From an uncultured Rhodospirillales bacterium (GTDB lineage: Bacteria > Pseudomonadota > Alphaproteobacteria > Acetobacterales > Acetobacteraceae): a DNA stretch of 64,000 nt. The notes under the pieces were generated by a model. That model was not told the DNA's origin, did not search any database, and was given only the letters and a program-made list of their open reading frames with translations. Within the stretch, counting starts at the first letter, position 1; each line of letters begins with the position of its first letter. A program made the translations under genes and the position numbers. Positions 1 through 7,721 of this stretch are shown piece after piece. The stretch is from assembly GCA_903927465.1 (NCBI GenBank), contig CAIYMY010000215.1:1-64000 (forward strand), read 5' to 3'.

Positions 1-369
1 CTGGACGCTTTGGTCACGGGCTATGAACCACTGATCAATGCCATGGACTTGCCGGATCCAGATGACCGGCATGTGCTTGCGGCGGCGGTCGTCTGCAAGG
101 CGAGTTGTATCGTCACTTTCAATATTTCGGATTTTCCAGAGGAAAGTCTCGCACCCTACGGGCTGCATGCCGTGCATCCGGATGATTTTCTGCGAGATGT
201 TGAAAGTGTTGACCCGGCGGCTTTCGCCGACGCCGTTTGGCAAGATTTGGACCACTACCGGGCGCCTCCACTTGACCTTCCGGAATATGTTGTCGCGCTC
301 CGCAAGGCAGGAGTACCGCGTATTGCAGAACAAATCAGCAAACTCGCCCCGATCCTTGAACGCCGCTAG
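1..369 (+). CDS. PIN-domain toxin, C-terminal part (cut by window edge)
   Basis: The frame is open from the first base, so the true start lies left of the window. The visible 122 residues contain PDPDDRHVLAAAV followed by a TFNISDFP segment, the typical second half of a PIN-domain RNase (VapC-like), where the DxDD acids complete the metal site. PIN proteins of this kind act as TA toxins that cut RNA; the antitoxin would be expected just to the left. The last 35 bases overlap the end of the convergent tail-chaperone extension (stop at 335). Family assignment is fairly safe; toxin activity is inferred. Confidence 0.7.
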   Translation: MDALVTGYEPLINAMDLPDPDDRHVLAAAVVCKASCIVTFNISDFPEESLAPYGLHAVHPDDFLRDVESVDPAAFADAVWQDLDHYRAPPLDLPEYVVALRKAGVPRIAEQISKLAPILERR

Positions 370-709
370 ACTGCGCGCCTTCACTGCAAGGCCCAGAAGC
401 TGAGGCATTCCTTTCGGTACTACCCTCGGCCATGCCGATGCGGATCGCCATCAGCATTTCAGACGCGGCCCAGCCACTGGCGCCAAGCTCGCGCGCGGCA
501 GCCAGCGCATGCGTAAAAGGCAGCGTGATGCCGGCCATGCTGGCCTCGGCGCAGGCAGTGCCGGCGGCCCAGCAGGCATGGGCTTCGATGCTGATGGGCG
601 CATTGGCGATGTAGGGGCAGGCATTGGCGCAATCGCGCTGAATGGCCGCGCAGCCGCGGCAGTATTCGGGCCCGCGGCCGAAATGCCAGACGGCGCGGGC
701 CCTCAGCCG
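335..709 (-). CDS. Tail chaperone C-terminal extension (gpT-like), reached by -1 frameshift
   Basis: The frame continues 124 codons past the frameshift site to TGA at 335–337 and would give a fused chaperone of about 248 residues, close to lambda gpGT. The segment has a cysteine-rich start (C at several spacings) and a C-terminal half with ITLPFTHALAAARELG, resembling the small DUF7697-type proteins found after tail tube genes in alphaproteobacterial phages. No ATG, GTG or TTG exists in this frame between the slip site and ATG 538, which argues for entry by frameshifting rather than an own start. The end overlaps the convergent PIN gene by 35 bases. Confidence 0.55.
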   Translation of the reverse strand, partial: RLRARAVWHFGRGPEYCRGCAAIQRDCANACPYIANAPISIEAHACWAAGTACAEASMAGITLPFTHALAAARELGASGWAASEMLMAIRIGMAEGSTERNASASGPCSEGAQSSGVQGSGRVC

Positions 710-1080
710 TTTCCCTCGGCGGCCACGGTGGCGACAGGGGCGGTTGCGCGGTCCCAGAAGGCGGCGGCGATGTCGTCCATATCCATAAGGCGTTCCACTG
801 CATCGGGGGAAAGCGGCAAGGGCTTGCCGGCGGTATCGCCGACACCCTCCCAAGCGGTGACGGCGTGGCGGGCAAGCGCCTTGACCAGGAACGCGAAGGC
901 CAGGCCGCGCGACATGTCGGGGTCTAGGTCTGGCTCTATGGCGCGCAGGGCGCCGAGGTTGCGCGCGGCGGCGGCCTGGGCGGCGGCCATGACGGCGGTG
1001 GTGACGGGCTTGATCTCCACGCGCACGCCGCGCGGGAGATTGAGCCAGTAGGGGGTGATGGGGAGGTCGAGGGTGAGCAT
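703..1080 (-). CDS. Tail assembly chaperone, gpG-like (zero-frame product)
   Basis: This 125-residue protein lies directly after the tail tube gene in transcription order (with a TA block between) and has the size and place of lambda gpG, which prevents premature tail polymerisation and recruits the tape measure. Start ATG 1080 was chosen because an AAGGGG ribosome site precedes it; ATG 1098 is possible. The reading frame ends at TGA 703–705, two codons after a slippery heptamer (709–715), so part of the translation should shift into the frame ending at 335. Sequence similarity to lambda gpG is not obvious; the call rests on synteny, size and the frameshift site. Confidence 0.6.
   Translation of the reverse strand: MLTLDLPITPYWLNLPRGVRVEIKPVTTAVMAAAQAAAARNLGALRAIEPDLDPDMSRGLAFAFLVKALARHAVTAWEGVGDTAGKPLPLSPDAVERLMDMDDIAAAFWDRATAPVATVAAEGNG
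709..715 (-). promoter_or_regulatory. Slippery heptamer GGGAAAC for programmed -1 frameshift
   Basis: On the minus strand the zero-frame codons read GAG GGA AAC GGC TGA, so the heptamer G GGA AAC is in the X XXY YYZ phase needed for simultaneous slippage. Lambda uses GGGAAAG at the same point of its G-T overlap. The zero-frame stop follows two codons later, and the -1 frame is open for 124 codons. Confidence 0.65.
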
Positions 1081-1135
1081 GAAAATTGGCCCCTTCATGC
1101 GTTAAGTAGGTTATGTAGTTTAAGGAGTGCATCCA

Positions 1136-1372
1136 ATGCCCGAGCCTATGCTCAAGGTTGGTGCTGCCGAGGCCCAGCGGAATTTCGGCCTCTATCAGGA
1201 CAAGGCGCTGATCCAGCCGGTTGCCATCACTCGCAATGGCCGTCCTCGTACGGTCATGATCTCGATCGAGGAATATGAGCGTCTCAAGCGCCGCGATCGC
1301 CAAGTGTTCCGGACTGAGGACGCCCCGCAGGATATCGTGGACGCCGTCCTGAATGCCGAGATCCCAGGGTGA
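1136..1372 (+). CDS. Phd/YefM-type antitoxin, orphan
   Basis: The 78-residue product has the Phd/YefM pattern: a conserved AEAQRNFG segment near the N terminus, then PVAITRNGRPRTVMIS and EEYERLKRR, the dimer and DNA-binding fold of this antitoxin family. Start 1136 has AAGGAG 11 bases upstream; GTG 1127 is an alternative. No RelE-, Doc- or PIN-like toxin follows, because the next gene is an RHH-type protein of another family. It lies on the strand opposite to the phage late genes, between tail chaperone and tail tube. Confidence 0.75.
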   Translation: MPEPMLKVGAAEAQRNFGLYQDKALIQPVAITRNGRPRTVMISIEEYERLKRRDRQVFRTEDAPQDIVDAVLNAEIPG

Positions 1373-1426
1373 GCATAAAATTCTCCTGTCAGGAATAACG
1401 CCGCCCTTGAACGGCGCATCATTTTG

Positions 1427-1735
1427 ATGCAAATATACGGCATGCCGAATGCCCCCCCTGCCGTCCGACCGGGTGTCACTGTCCGCCTCGAGCCCGAGGC
1501 ACATGCACGCCTTCAGCAAATCGCCAAGGCCGAACATCGCTCGGTCGCTGCGGTGCTGGAGCTGCTTGTCGAGCGTGAAATCCGGGCGCGCGACGAAGCC
1601 GAGCGTACGATCCGCCTGCATGTGGCGCCGGAACTCCAGGGTCAGCCTTTCAGCGAACCCGATCGTCGAGCGGGCGAGAGCGACAAGAGTTATGCTCGCC
1701 GCAAAAAGACCATCGACGCGTTGTTTGGCCGCTGA
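1427..1735 (+). CDS. RHH-like protein, probable antitoxin
   Basis: A 102-residue protein with a VTVRLEPEAHARLQQIA segment followed by a predicted helix pair, the outline of a ribbon-helix-helix DNA-binding domain, and a basic C terminus. It ends 6 bases before the next gene, a possible PemK/MazF-like toxin, so the two are likely co-transcribed as a TA pair. ATG 1427 has no good ribosome site; ATG 1442 is an alternative start. Family assignment is by pattern only. Confidence 0.5.
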   Translation: MQIYGMPNAPPAVRPGVTVRLEPEAHARLQQIAKAEHRSVAAVLELLVEREIRARDEAERTIRLHVAPELQGQPFSEPDRRAGESDKSYARRKKTIDALFGR

Positions 1736-1741
1736 AGCGGC

Positions 1742-2179
1742 GTGGCAGATTGCCCGATCCCGTCCGGGTGCTTTGTCTGGACCATGTTCCCGTTTGGTCC
1801 GCCGGATCCGCCTGACCGGCCCGGGCCAGTGCGGCACATCGCCTATGTGCTGGCTACTGACAGTAAGCCAAAGGTGCCAATGCTACTGCTCGCCTACACA
1901 AGTTCTGGGCCATGGCGCGGTGCCACGGGCCGGCTACCGCTTGGCGTGATGGAGTTTGACGATGCCGCGGCCCGCGCGGTCGGCCAGAAGCCATTCCATA
2001 TTGATTTACGCTGCCTTGCGCAGGTGCCGCTGGCAAAGCGCTGGTTCCCTGATCTCAGCCAAACAGGCTTCGGCATTATCGGCACCGCAGGTGCGCGGCT
2101 CCGCGAGCGGATTGATGTGATGCTGAGCGATTTGGTAACCAGGAACCGTGACCTGATTGAAATGCGCGGGCCGAGGTAG
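1742..2179 (+). CDS. Possible PemK/MazF-like toxin
   Basis: The 145-residue product begins with a beta-rich segment (FVWTMFPFGPP, then PVRHIAYVLAT and PMLLLAYTSS) whose spacing recalls PemK/MazF endoribonucleases: an N-terminal loop, a conserved xRPxLVL-like strand and a second strand ending in T(S/T)S. The C-terminal half is unfamiliar. It follows an RHH-like gene by 6 bases and is followed 3 bases later by a 59-residue ORF, giving a three-gene cluster. GTG start. Toxin function is inferred from context and weak fold resemblance. Confidence 0.45.
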   Translation: MADCPIPSGCFVWTMFPFGPPDPPDRPGPVRHIAYVLATDSKPKVPMLLLAYTSSGPWRGATGRLPLGVMEFDDAAARAVGQKPFHIDLRCLAQVPLAKRWFPDLSQTGFGIIGTAGARLRERIDVMLSDLVTRNRDLIEMRGPR

Positions 2180-2182
2180 GCG

Positions 2183-2362
2183 ATGCGCGCAGCACTTAGC
2201 TTACTTAAACAACAGGAGGCGCGTCGCGCTGCCTTCACCGAGATGCTTGAGCGTGTCGCACGTGAGGCCGATGAAAAAGGTTGGCTTACCGCCGAAGAAG
2301 TGGATGCCGAAATTCGAGAGATCATCGCGCAAGCCAAATCCGCGAGGACAAAAGGAGCTTGA
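2183..2362 (+). CDS. Small helical protein (59 aa), possible antitoxin-like
   Basis: ATG 2183 starts three bases after the stop of the preceding gene and the frame runs to TGA 2360–2362. The predicted product is almost entirely helical and highly charged (EMLERVAREADEKG, then a TAEEVDAEIREII segment). The style resembles the C-terminal toxin-binding helices of ParD-type antitoxins, but there is no clear DNA-binding part. It ends 17 bases before the convergent tail tube gene stop. Coupled spacing suggests it is real; its function is unknown. Confidence 0.5.
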   Translation: MRAALSLLKQQEARRAAFTEMLERVAREADEKGWLTAEEVDAEIREIIAQAKSARTKGA

Positions 2363-2378
2363 AGGCGAAGGCGGCGCC

Positions 2379-3335
2379 TCACCCATACTCTGTCCCCGCC
2401 TGCTGATTCCTCAACACCACCGTCATCATCCGCTGCGCCGTCGCGTTGAACGCAGCGCGGAATTCAAAACTCGCCTCCACCCCCGCCGGTCCTTCGATCG
2501 GCGTCTTGGCCAGCGCGAGATATACCTCATGCAGCGTGATCGTCAGACTGCGATTAGCATCCATCGTGAAAGCCATGGCGAATTCCGCCGGCGTGCCGCC
2601 CTGCGCCTGCGCCAGCAGCACCGTATTCTCAAATCGCACCGTGATTTGGCCAGTACAGCGCGCAATGCCCGGATCCACCCCCTCCACCTTCCGGTCAGCG
2701 CGGATCGTGCGCACCGTCTCCATCCCATTTGAAAAACTGAGCCGCGCGCCGGTTACCTGCGCCAGCGCCGCACCAGCGCGCGTGATGGAACCCTGCGCCT
2801 TGTTGAAGGCCGTAAACGCCGCACCGCTTGGCGTGCCACCAGAACTCGCCGCACCGCGTAGCGATCCCTGGCCCAGCAGCCCAATCGTCGCGCTGGCAGC
2901 ACCGGTGGGTGTGAAATCCATCTCCAGCGTATCAGCGCGTACGCCTGTGCAAACATCGAAATTCGGCACATCGGGATAGCCGATTTCGATACTGTTGGAA
3001 GGCAGCGCAGCAAGGCCCGAGCCAAAGCTATGGATGAAATTCGGGCTGGTGCCACTCGTGGTCGGTGGGCCGAATAGCAGCCGCAGCCAATGCCCGAAAT
3101 TGATCAGGTCAATCGGCACCACCGCCTGGCCCGCCACCGTCACCGTATCCAATAGCGGCGCGCCAGTGTCGCGATTACCGCCAATGCCAATCACATCCGC
3201 ATCCAGCAGCGGCTGCTCCGCGCCCAGATTGCAGGACAGAAAGGGCATGCGCCGCCAATTGCCGCTTGGCGCGGTGCCATAGCTGGCCTCGGGAATCATG
3301 AGCAGGCGCGCATTCGCACCAATGGCACGGGGCAT
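2379..3335 (-). CDS. Phage tail tube protein
   Basis: This 318-residue protein starts MPRAIGANARLLMIPEASYGTAP, a segment typical of long-tail tube subunits of alphaproteobacterial siphophages, and is glycine/alanine-rich and beta-strand-rich throughout, as expected for stacked hexameric rings forming the tail lumen. It follows the tail terminator gene (3357–3785) and precedes the tail chaperone, the standard lambda-like order. A TA block on the other strand (1136–2362) has been placed between it and the chaperone. Confidence 0.8.
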   Translation of the reverse strand: MPRAIGANARLLMIPEASYGTAPSGNWRRMPFLSCNLGAEQPLLDADVIGIGGNRDTGAPLLDTVTVAGQAVVPIDLINFGHWLRLLFGPPTTSGTSPNFIHSFGSGLAALPSNSIEIGYPDVPNFDVCTGVRADTLEMDFTPTGAASATIGLLGQGSLRGAASSGGTPSGAAFTAFNKAQGSITRAGAALAQVTGARLSFSNGMETVRTIRADRKVEGVDPGIARCTGQITVRFENTVLLAQAQGGTPAEFAMAFTMDANRSLTITLHEVYLALAKTPIEGPAGVEASFEFRAAFNATAQRMMTVVLRNQQAGTEYG

Positions 3336-3356
3336 GGGATTTCTCCTGGTGGGCGA

Positions 3357-3785
3357 TCAGGCCAGCGGTGAGCCGGTGGCGGTAAAGAACAATGCGACAG
3401 GCAGGCTCGCGGCACGCGCGCTGGCTGCGCCTTCGAATTCAACATCCTCGATATCCGCGCTGCCGGGCTGCGCCCATTCCACTGCGCCGTCCAGCATGGG
3501 ATCGGCGGTGATGGCGGCTGCGATGGCAACCAGCAGCGCATCCAGCAGCGTATTATCCGTCGCCAGCACCTCAATCTCGGCGCGGTGTTCAATCGCATAG
3601 GCCAAGGGCGAGAGGATTGGCGTTTCCGCCACACTCTCCCCATCGCGCAGCACCACAAGCCCGCCCGCGGGCAGGCGCTGCGGCACGGTCTCATTGCGGC
3701 GGATGACGGGCGCTGGGTTGCGCGCGGCCAAGCTGGCGTTCAGGCGCGCGAACAGGGCGGTCAGGGCGGCTTCACGCAGGCTCAT
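3357..3785 (-). CDS. Tail terminator / minor tail protein (gpU-like)
   Basis: A 142-residue protein starting MSLREAALTALFARL, with an N-terminal helix and alternating strands, placed between a DUF6441 protein and the tail tube: the position of the tail terminator that caps the tube and joins it to the head. ATG 3785 overlaps the stop of the upstream gene (ATGA at 3782–3785), indicating translational coupling. Assignment is by position and size. Confidence 0.6.
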   Translation of the reverse strand: MSLREAALTALFARLNASLAARNPAPVIRRNETVPQRLPAGGLVVLRDGESVAETPILSPLAYAIEHRAEIEVLATDNTLLDALLVAIAAAITADPMLDGAVEWAQPGSADIEDVEFEGAASARAASLPVALFFTATGSPLA

Positions 3786-4510
3786 CGCGGCCTCCCTGCC
3801 TCGGCGGCCCAGGCCGCCACAAAACGCCCGGGCAGACGGCGCAGGCCACGCTCTGCCGCGCCCTTTACGTCCAGGCGTTTTGTGAGCTTCACCTGCGGCA
3901 GCAGCAGGAACATCGGCACCATGCCGCGCGCGAGTAGCCCGCGCGCCCAGGCCTCTCGGCCACGGCGATGGGCGGTGCCGACTTCTGTGACACCCCCGGC
4001 AATCAACCGCAGCCGCTGCCGCCGCCGCCCGACCTGTTCCCCGGCGCGGAGTGGCAGGCACCAGACAAAGCCGCGCCCGGATTTGAAGGGTCGCAGAAAC
4101 GCCTGGCCCGAGGCCACCATCTGCGCTGGCGTCACGCGCATGCCTTTCTCGCCCCGCCCGCGCCGTCCGCGTGCGGCGTTAAAGCCGGTGGGGATAGCGA
4201 GGAATTTACGACCGCCCTTGGCGCGGATCAGTGAGCCGCGCTCAAAAGCATCAATCACCTTGGGGACTTTGGTGAATACCAACCCGGCAGGCCGGAGAGA
4301 CTGGCCCGTCCGAGGAAACACCATGGACCGCCAAGCATTGGCGATGCCGCGCGCATTGCCGGCAAAGGCGGTGGTGACTTGTTGGCGGAGTTCGGCTTTG
4401 ACCTCAGCGGTCTCGGTGCGGATCGCGGTCATGGCAGCGCGTTCGCCCGCGCGTAGTTCTTCGGCCAACATCTTACGAAGATCGCCGACAAGCTGCGCGC
4501 CAAGCCTCAT
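3782..4510 (-). CDS. DUF6441-type minor tail / neck protein
   Basis: The 242-residue, strongly basic protein begins MRLGAQLVGDLRKMLAEELRAGE and has the layout of DUF6441 proteins found between head connector and tail terminator genes in phages of this group. It takes the position of the lambda gpZ/HK97 gp10-type tail completion protein. It is coupled by a 4-base overlap to the next gene. Molecular role is inferred from synteny. Confidence 0.6.
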   Translation of the reverse strand: MRLGAQLVGDLRKMLAEELRAGERAAMTAIRTETAEVKAELRQQVTTAFAGNARGIANAWRSMVFPRTGQSLRPAGLVFTKVPKVIDAFERGSLIRAKGGRKFLAIPTGFNAARGRRGRGEKGMRVTPAQMVASGQAFLRPFKSGRGFVWCLPLRAGEQVGRRRQRLRLIAGGVTEVGTAHRRGREAWARGLLARGMVPMFLLLPQVKLTKRLDVKGAAERGLRRLPGRFVAAWAAEAGRPR

Positions 4511-4519
4511 GCTGTTTGC

Positions 4520-4828
4520 CTATCGCTGACAAAAGACGCGCCAGGCGGTGCCGGTGGCGTCGCGTTCGGCATGGCGGACGGTGAGCAGATCGCCGCCGAT
4601 CGAAAAACTATCGCCCGCCGCGATATCAGGCAGGGTGGCGATGGCGAGTGAGAGAATATCGCTGGCGGAGATCACCTCTGTACCAAAAGCATCCGCCATG
4701 CGGTCGGGCGAGGAACGCAGCACGCGCAGGCTGATCGGCGCGCCCGTGCCGCCCTGGCGATACTGCGCATCGCAGCCAAGATGTGGATCGGCGATCAGGC
4801 TTGCCATTGCCCCATCAAAGGCGCTCAT
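4520..4828 (-). CDS. Head–tail connector protein (gpFII-like)
   Basis: The 102-residue product starts at ATG 4828 within an ATGA overlap with the holin gene. The sequence is strand-rich with a C-terminal LLTVRHAERDATGTAWRVF segment, matching small head-closure proteins that sit on the portal ring and accept the tail (lambda gpFII class). A longer frame upstream lacks a ribosome site and would overlap the holin more deeply, so the short form was chosen. Confidence 0.55.
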   Translation of the reverse strand: MSAFDGAMASLIADPHLGCDAQYRQGGTGAPISLRVLRSSPDRMADAFGTEVISASDILSLAIATLPDIAAGDSFSIGGDLLTVRHAERDATGTAWRVFCQR

Positions 4829-5214
4829 CGTTTCAGCACCTCGACAATGCGTGGCAGCGTCTTTTCGGCGGAACGGCCAATGACGTAACCGCCGAGGCCG
4901 ATCTCCACGATGTTCCAAAGCTTAAGCGCCTCCGCCTCACTGATCCCAGGCGCGGACCAGCCAAGCCAGCGTGCGACGATCAACAAGCCGAAGGTCAGCA
5001 TCAGGATTGGTCGCCAGCAGGCGGCGAGCCAATGTTCCGATTGCGCCTCCGCCTTGATGATATCGGCGGCGGCTTTTTCCAATTCGCCCGCGCGCGCGAG
5101 CAGGGCGGCGTTCAATTCCGCCTCGGCCCGCTGCCGCGCCTCGGCATCGGGGAATAGGCGTTTCAGTGCATCGCCCAGGATCGGCACCAGCGCGGGTAGC
5201 AATGCGCCGATCAT
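4825..5214 (-). CDS. 3TM holin (GTA_holin_3TM type)
   Basis: The 129-residue product starts MIGALLPALVPILGDALKRLFPD, has a charged helical middle (LNAALLARAGELEKAAADIIKAE), then hydrophobic segments including PILMLTFGLLIVARWLGW and IGLGGYVIGRSAEKT. This is the layout of the holin family first described for gene transfer agent release. It would form inner-membrane pores that let the endolysin encoded just upstream reach the peptidoglycan. Start ATG 5214 overlaps the endolysin stop by 4 bases, supporting joint translation. Confidence 0.75.
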   Translation of the reverse strand: MIGALLPALVPILGDALKRLFPDAEARQRAEAELNAALLARAGELEKAAADIIKAEAQSEHWLAACWRPILMLTFGLLIVARWLGWSAPGISEAEALKLWNIVEIGLGGYVIGRSAEKTLPRIVEVLKR

Positions 5215-5615
5215 GGGTATTTCCCTCGGGGCAATTCGAAATGCGGCCCATCGGGAAAGCCTGGCCAATCACCGCCCCAGGTGATTGCCACGCCAAGCTT
5301 TTGCGCGGCACCCTTCATGGCGCTGGCGAGTTGCGCATATAGCGGCCAATCCCAACGGATTTCGCCATTCTCCGGCACGGCGTCCCCGTCATCGAGCCAA
5401 TAGCCGAGATCGACGGCATGGCCCGTCAAATGCCGGCTGTTCATGGTGCGCGAGGCACCGAGTGCCACAAGCTTGGCTTGCCTTTCGCGGGACCGCAGCC
5501 CTTCCAGCACAATGAAGGGTGCGGCCTTGCGCGCCTCGATCACCACGCGCACCAGATGGGGATGCACGCCTTGCATGCGCTCGTGATCGCGCGTCAGCAG
5601 ACTGGCCATGCTCAC
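5211..5615 (-). CDS. M15-family endolysin (peptidoglycan endopeptidase)
   Basis: The 134-residue protein has the VanY/M15 zinc-peptidase signature: SRHLTGHAVDLGYW (zinc ligands His and Asp) and a C-terminal DWPGFPDGPHFEL segment with the last zinc-binding His. Phage members cut peptide bridges in peptidoglycan during lysis. GTG 5615 overlaps the upstream stop by four bases; ATG 5609 is an alternative. No signal peptide is visible, so export needs the neighbouring holin. Unusually, the lysis pair sits among the head genes. Confidence 0.85.
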   Translation of the reverse strand: MSMASLLTRDHERMQGVHPHLVRVVIEARKAAPFIVLEGLRSRERQAKLVALGASRTMNSRHLTGHAVDLGYWLDDGDAVPENGEIRWDWPLYAQLASAMKGAAQKLGVAITWGGDWPGFPDGPHFELPRGKYP

Positions 5616-5959
5616 GCCCCCGCCGCGGGAACGCGGTTGAGCCAGACACGCACGGTGGTATCGGCAGCCAGGGCGGCCTGGGTGGAGATGCCCACCTGGA
5701 AATTACCAGCGGCGGTCGCGGTAATGCGCCGGTTGGTATTGTCCCAAAAGACGCGCACCCCAGCGGCGATGGCAAGCGCCGGTTCCTTGGTGAGATCAAA
5801 TACGCCCGCGGTTGCGGCCTCGATCATGGCGTTCTGCACACCATCCACGGCAGCGACGCCGAACAGCGCGCCGACAAGCACGCCCTGACCGGCGGAAACT
5901 CCGGTCGCATAGGGCACGGCAATCGCCAAGCTATTGCCCGGCTGGATGAAGTTACGCAT
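5612..5959 (-). CDS. DUF2190-type capsid decoration/stabilisation protein
   Basis: The 115-residue product starts MRNFIQPGNSLAIAVPYATG, the typical beginning of DUF2190 proteins, beta-rich capsid-associated proteins next to major capsid genes. ATG 5959 is preceded by GGAG at good distance. The protein probably binds the capsid surface. It should sit directly after the capsid gene, but about 1.95 kb of cargo (DUF3018 antitoxin, lyase, Phd and VapC remnant) now separates the two. Confidence 0.75.
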   Translation of the reverse strand: MRNFIQPGNSLAIAVPYATGVSAGQGVLVGALFGVAAVDGVQNAMIEAATAGVFDLTKEPALAIAAGVRVFWDNTNRRITATAAGNFQVGISTQAALAADTTVRVWLNRVPAAGA

Positions 5960-6042
5960 GGGAATTCTCCTTCTGGTGAGGGATGAGGTGGTTGAAATCG
6001 CCATCGGGATAGGTACATGTAACCCCCTATCAGGAGGTCCCG

Positions 6043-6285
6043 ATGGCTCGTTCCGCCGTTCGTTCACCTGTTGCCGCGCATCGCGCGCAATTGCGTGCGC
6101 GTGGCCTGCGCCCGATTCAGATTTGGGTGCCGGATACGCGCGCGCCTGGCTTTGCGGAGGAGGCGCGGCGCCAATCGTTGCTCATCGCCGCCGAGAGGAA
6201 TTTCGACGACATGATGGATTTCATTGAGCGTGAAGGGCCTGGCCCCGACTATCTCTCTGGCTGCGATACTAATGCGCTACGATGA
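6043..6285 (+). CDS. DUF3018 (MazE-associated) antitoxin, orphan
   Basis: An 80-residue protein with the family pattern [20 protein letters not shown] followed by [12 protein letters not shown], normally the antitoxin partner of a PemK/MazF toxin encoded immediately downstream. ATG 6043 has a perfect AGGAGG at 6032–6037. Its stop overlaps an ATG at 6272, the place where the toxin would normally begin, but the frame from there encodes a lipoprotein instead. The toxin has apparently been replaced. Confidence 0.75.
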   Translation: MARSAVRSPVAAHRAQLRARGLRPIQIWVPDTRAPGFAEEARRQSLLIAAERNFDDMMDFIEREGPGPDYLSGCDTNALR

Positions 6286-7411
6286 CATCACGAAGGCTAC
6301 GGATTGGTCGGTCGGTGATAACGCCCATAAGCGCCGAACCTTATTGTTTGGCCTGAGTGCTGCGACACTTTTCGGCTGCGCTTCGACACGCTTGTCCGGA
6401 CCAATCGCCCCGCTGGTAAATCCCTACGACGCGGCAGCACTACGTGCACGTAAAGGCGGAAAGGCTAGTAGCAATACTGCATGTGCGCCGTCACCGGCGC
6501 CCATACGTGATTTGATCGTTCCACAATTCTATACAGATCCGCCGGTATTTAGCCGCGTGGACCCTGATCGCTTGGCCGCGCGTGACGCAGCCGTTCGGCC
6601 GCTTCAGCTGCTGGTACGGACGGTCACCGAGAATGCGGACAGGTGGGCGTCATCTCAGCCGGTTGAAGATCGTTTTGCGCGATGCGCAATCGCCTCACTC
6701 GATGCGGCCGCACAGGCTCACTCCTTTCTTGGTCGCGTGGATAATCAGGGTGGGTATGAACGTAAATGGACATGGTGCGGATTGGCGCTTGCGCATCTCA
6801 AGCTTTTGCAGGCGCCGGAATACGACACTGATGCACAATTGCGCGTTCGGGCTTGGTTCACGCGCGGCTTCGATGCGATGCGTGGAACCTATGATCGGCC
6901 ACCAAGAGGCTCACCTTCAACCCAACTCAATAACCACATGACCTGGGCCGGGTTGACGGCCATGGCGTTGGGCCTCGCAACCGAAAATTATGATGCGTGG
7001 TCCTGGGGTCTTCTTCGCTTGGAACGGACACTCGCGCAGGTCGATGCGGACGGATTTCTTCCCCAGGAATTATTGCGTGGGTCGAAAGCGTGGAACTATC
7101 ATATTTTTACCATGGGACCGCTGGCCTTGGGGGCAGTACTGGCGCGCGCTAATGGTACCGACATTGCTGATGCGCGGTTTGACCGTTTGGCGCGGCGCAG
7201 CTTTGAAGGTTATGCCAATACCACTGCTTTTGAACGGCGGACTGGCCGAACTCAGGAATCTTTCTCGGAACGGCCGAGTGTTGGATGGCTGGAACTTTAT
7301 GCTGGCGAATTTGGCGTTACCGAAGCCTTGATCCCATTGCGCAATCGAAGGCCACAGCGCCAACCCTGGCTCGGCGGAGATCTCACGCTATGGCATGCGC
7401 GCGATGTGTGA
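6272..7411 (+). CDS. Alginate lyase-like (PL5/AlgL-type) lipoprotein
   Basis: The product carries a late n-region [17 protein letters not shown], a lipoprotein signal with lipobox LFGC (Cys about residue 36 from ATG 6272). The rest resembles AlgL-type polysaccharide lyases: [10 protein letters not shown] aligns with the NNHxYWA active-site motif, and [17 protein letters not shown] with the second conserved Tyr-His segment. Such enzymes cut mannuronate-containing polymer by beta-elimination in the periplasm or outside the cell. It begins inside the end of an antitoxin gene and lies in a phage head operon on the opposite strand, so it is cargo. The substrate is inferred; a shorter internal start is possible. 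Confidence 0.65.
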   Translation: MRYDDITKATDWSVGDNAHKRRTLLFGLSAATLFGCASTRLSGPIAPLVNPYDAAALRARKGGKASSNTACAPSPAPIRDLIVPQFYTDPPVFSRVDPDRLAARDAAVRPLQLLVRTVTENADRWASSQPVEDRFARCAIASLDAAAQAHSFLGRVDNQGGYERKWTWCGLALAHLKLLQAPEYDTDAQLRVRAWFTRGFDAMRGTYDRPPRGSPSTQLNNHMTWAGLTAMALGLATENYDAWSWGLLRLERTLAQVDADGFLPQELLRGSKAWNYHIFTMGPLALGAVLARANGTDIADARFDRLARRSFEGYANTTAFERRTGRTQESFSERPSVGWLELYAGEFGVTEALIPLRNRRPQRQPWLGGDLTLWHARDV

Positions 7412-7477
7412 AGGAACGGCAAAGCGACTTGCGATAGTCAGTTGCAGAAAGTAGTCCAATTCACTAGATTTTTCTCC

Positions 7478-7720
7478 ATGGACAAACTTATTCCAGCCGC
7501 CGAAGCAAATCACGTCTTTTCCCGGCTCCTGCGCGAAGTTCGCGAGGAAGACCGGCGGTTCGTGGTGTCTTCCCATGGCAAGCAGGTTGCCCAGGTCGGG
7601 CCTTGCAGCGCTGCCGAAGCAGGCCGCAAGGGTGCGCGCGAGGCTTTGTTGGCACGCCTTACGGCGCAACCCGTTCAGGATATCGGCCGCTGGCGCCGCG
7701 ACGAATTATACGAGCGCTGA
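7478..7720 (+). CDS. Phd/YefM-type antitoxin (VapB role)
   Basis: The 80-residue product starts MDKLIPAAEANHVFSRLLREV, with RFVVSSHGKQVAQVGP following: the Phd-family beta-alpha fold that pairs with PIN toxins in alphaproteobacteria. The C terminus (IGRWRRDELYER) is the usual toxin-binding tail. ATG 7478 was preferred over an upstream start. The adjoining toxin gene is broken (7722–7896). Confidence 0.75.
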   Translation: MDKLIPAAEANHVFSRLLREVREEDRRFVVSSHGKQVAQVGPCSAAEAGRKGAREALLARLTAQPVQDIGRWRRDELYER

Positions 7721-7721
7721 A

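Noticed and set aside
1-400. Loss of the rest of the tail module
   Set aside because: The tape measure and later tail genes are not in the window, but the PIN gene at the edge is probably another TA insertion; the tail genes may continue to the left, so truncation cannot be claimed.
335-1837. A 500-codon minus-strand open frame
   Set aside because: It crosses three real genes in other frames and only its last part (from the frameshift site) is coding; the rest is a shadow of TA genes and the tail chaperone.
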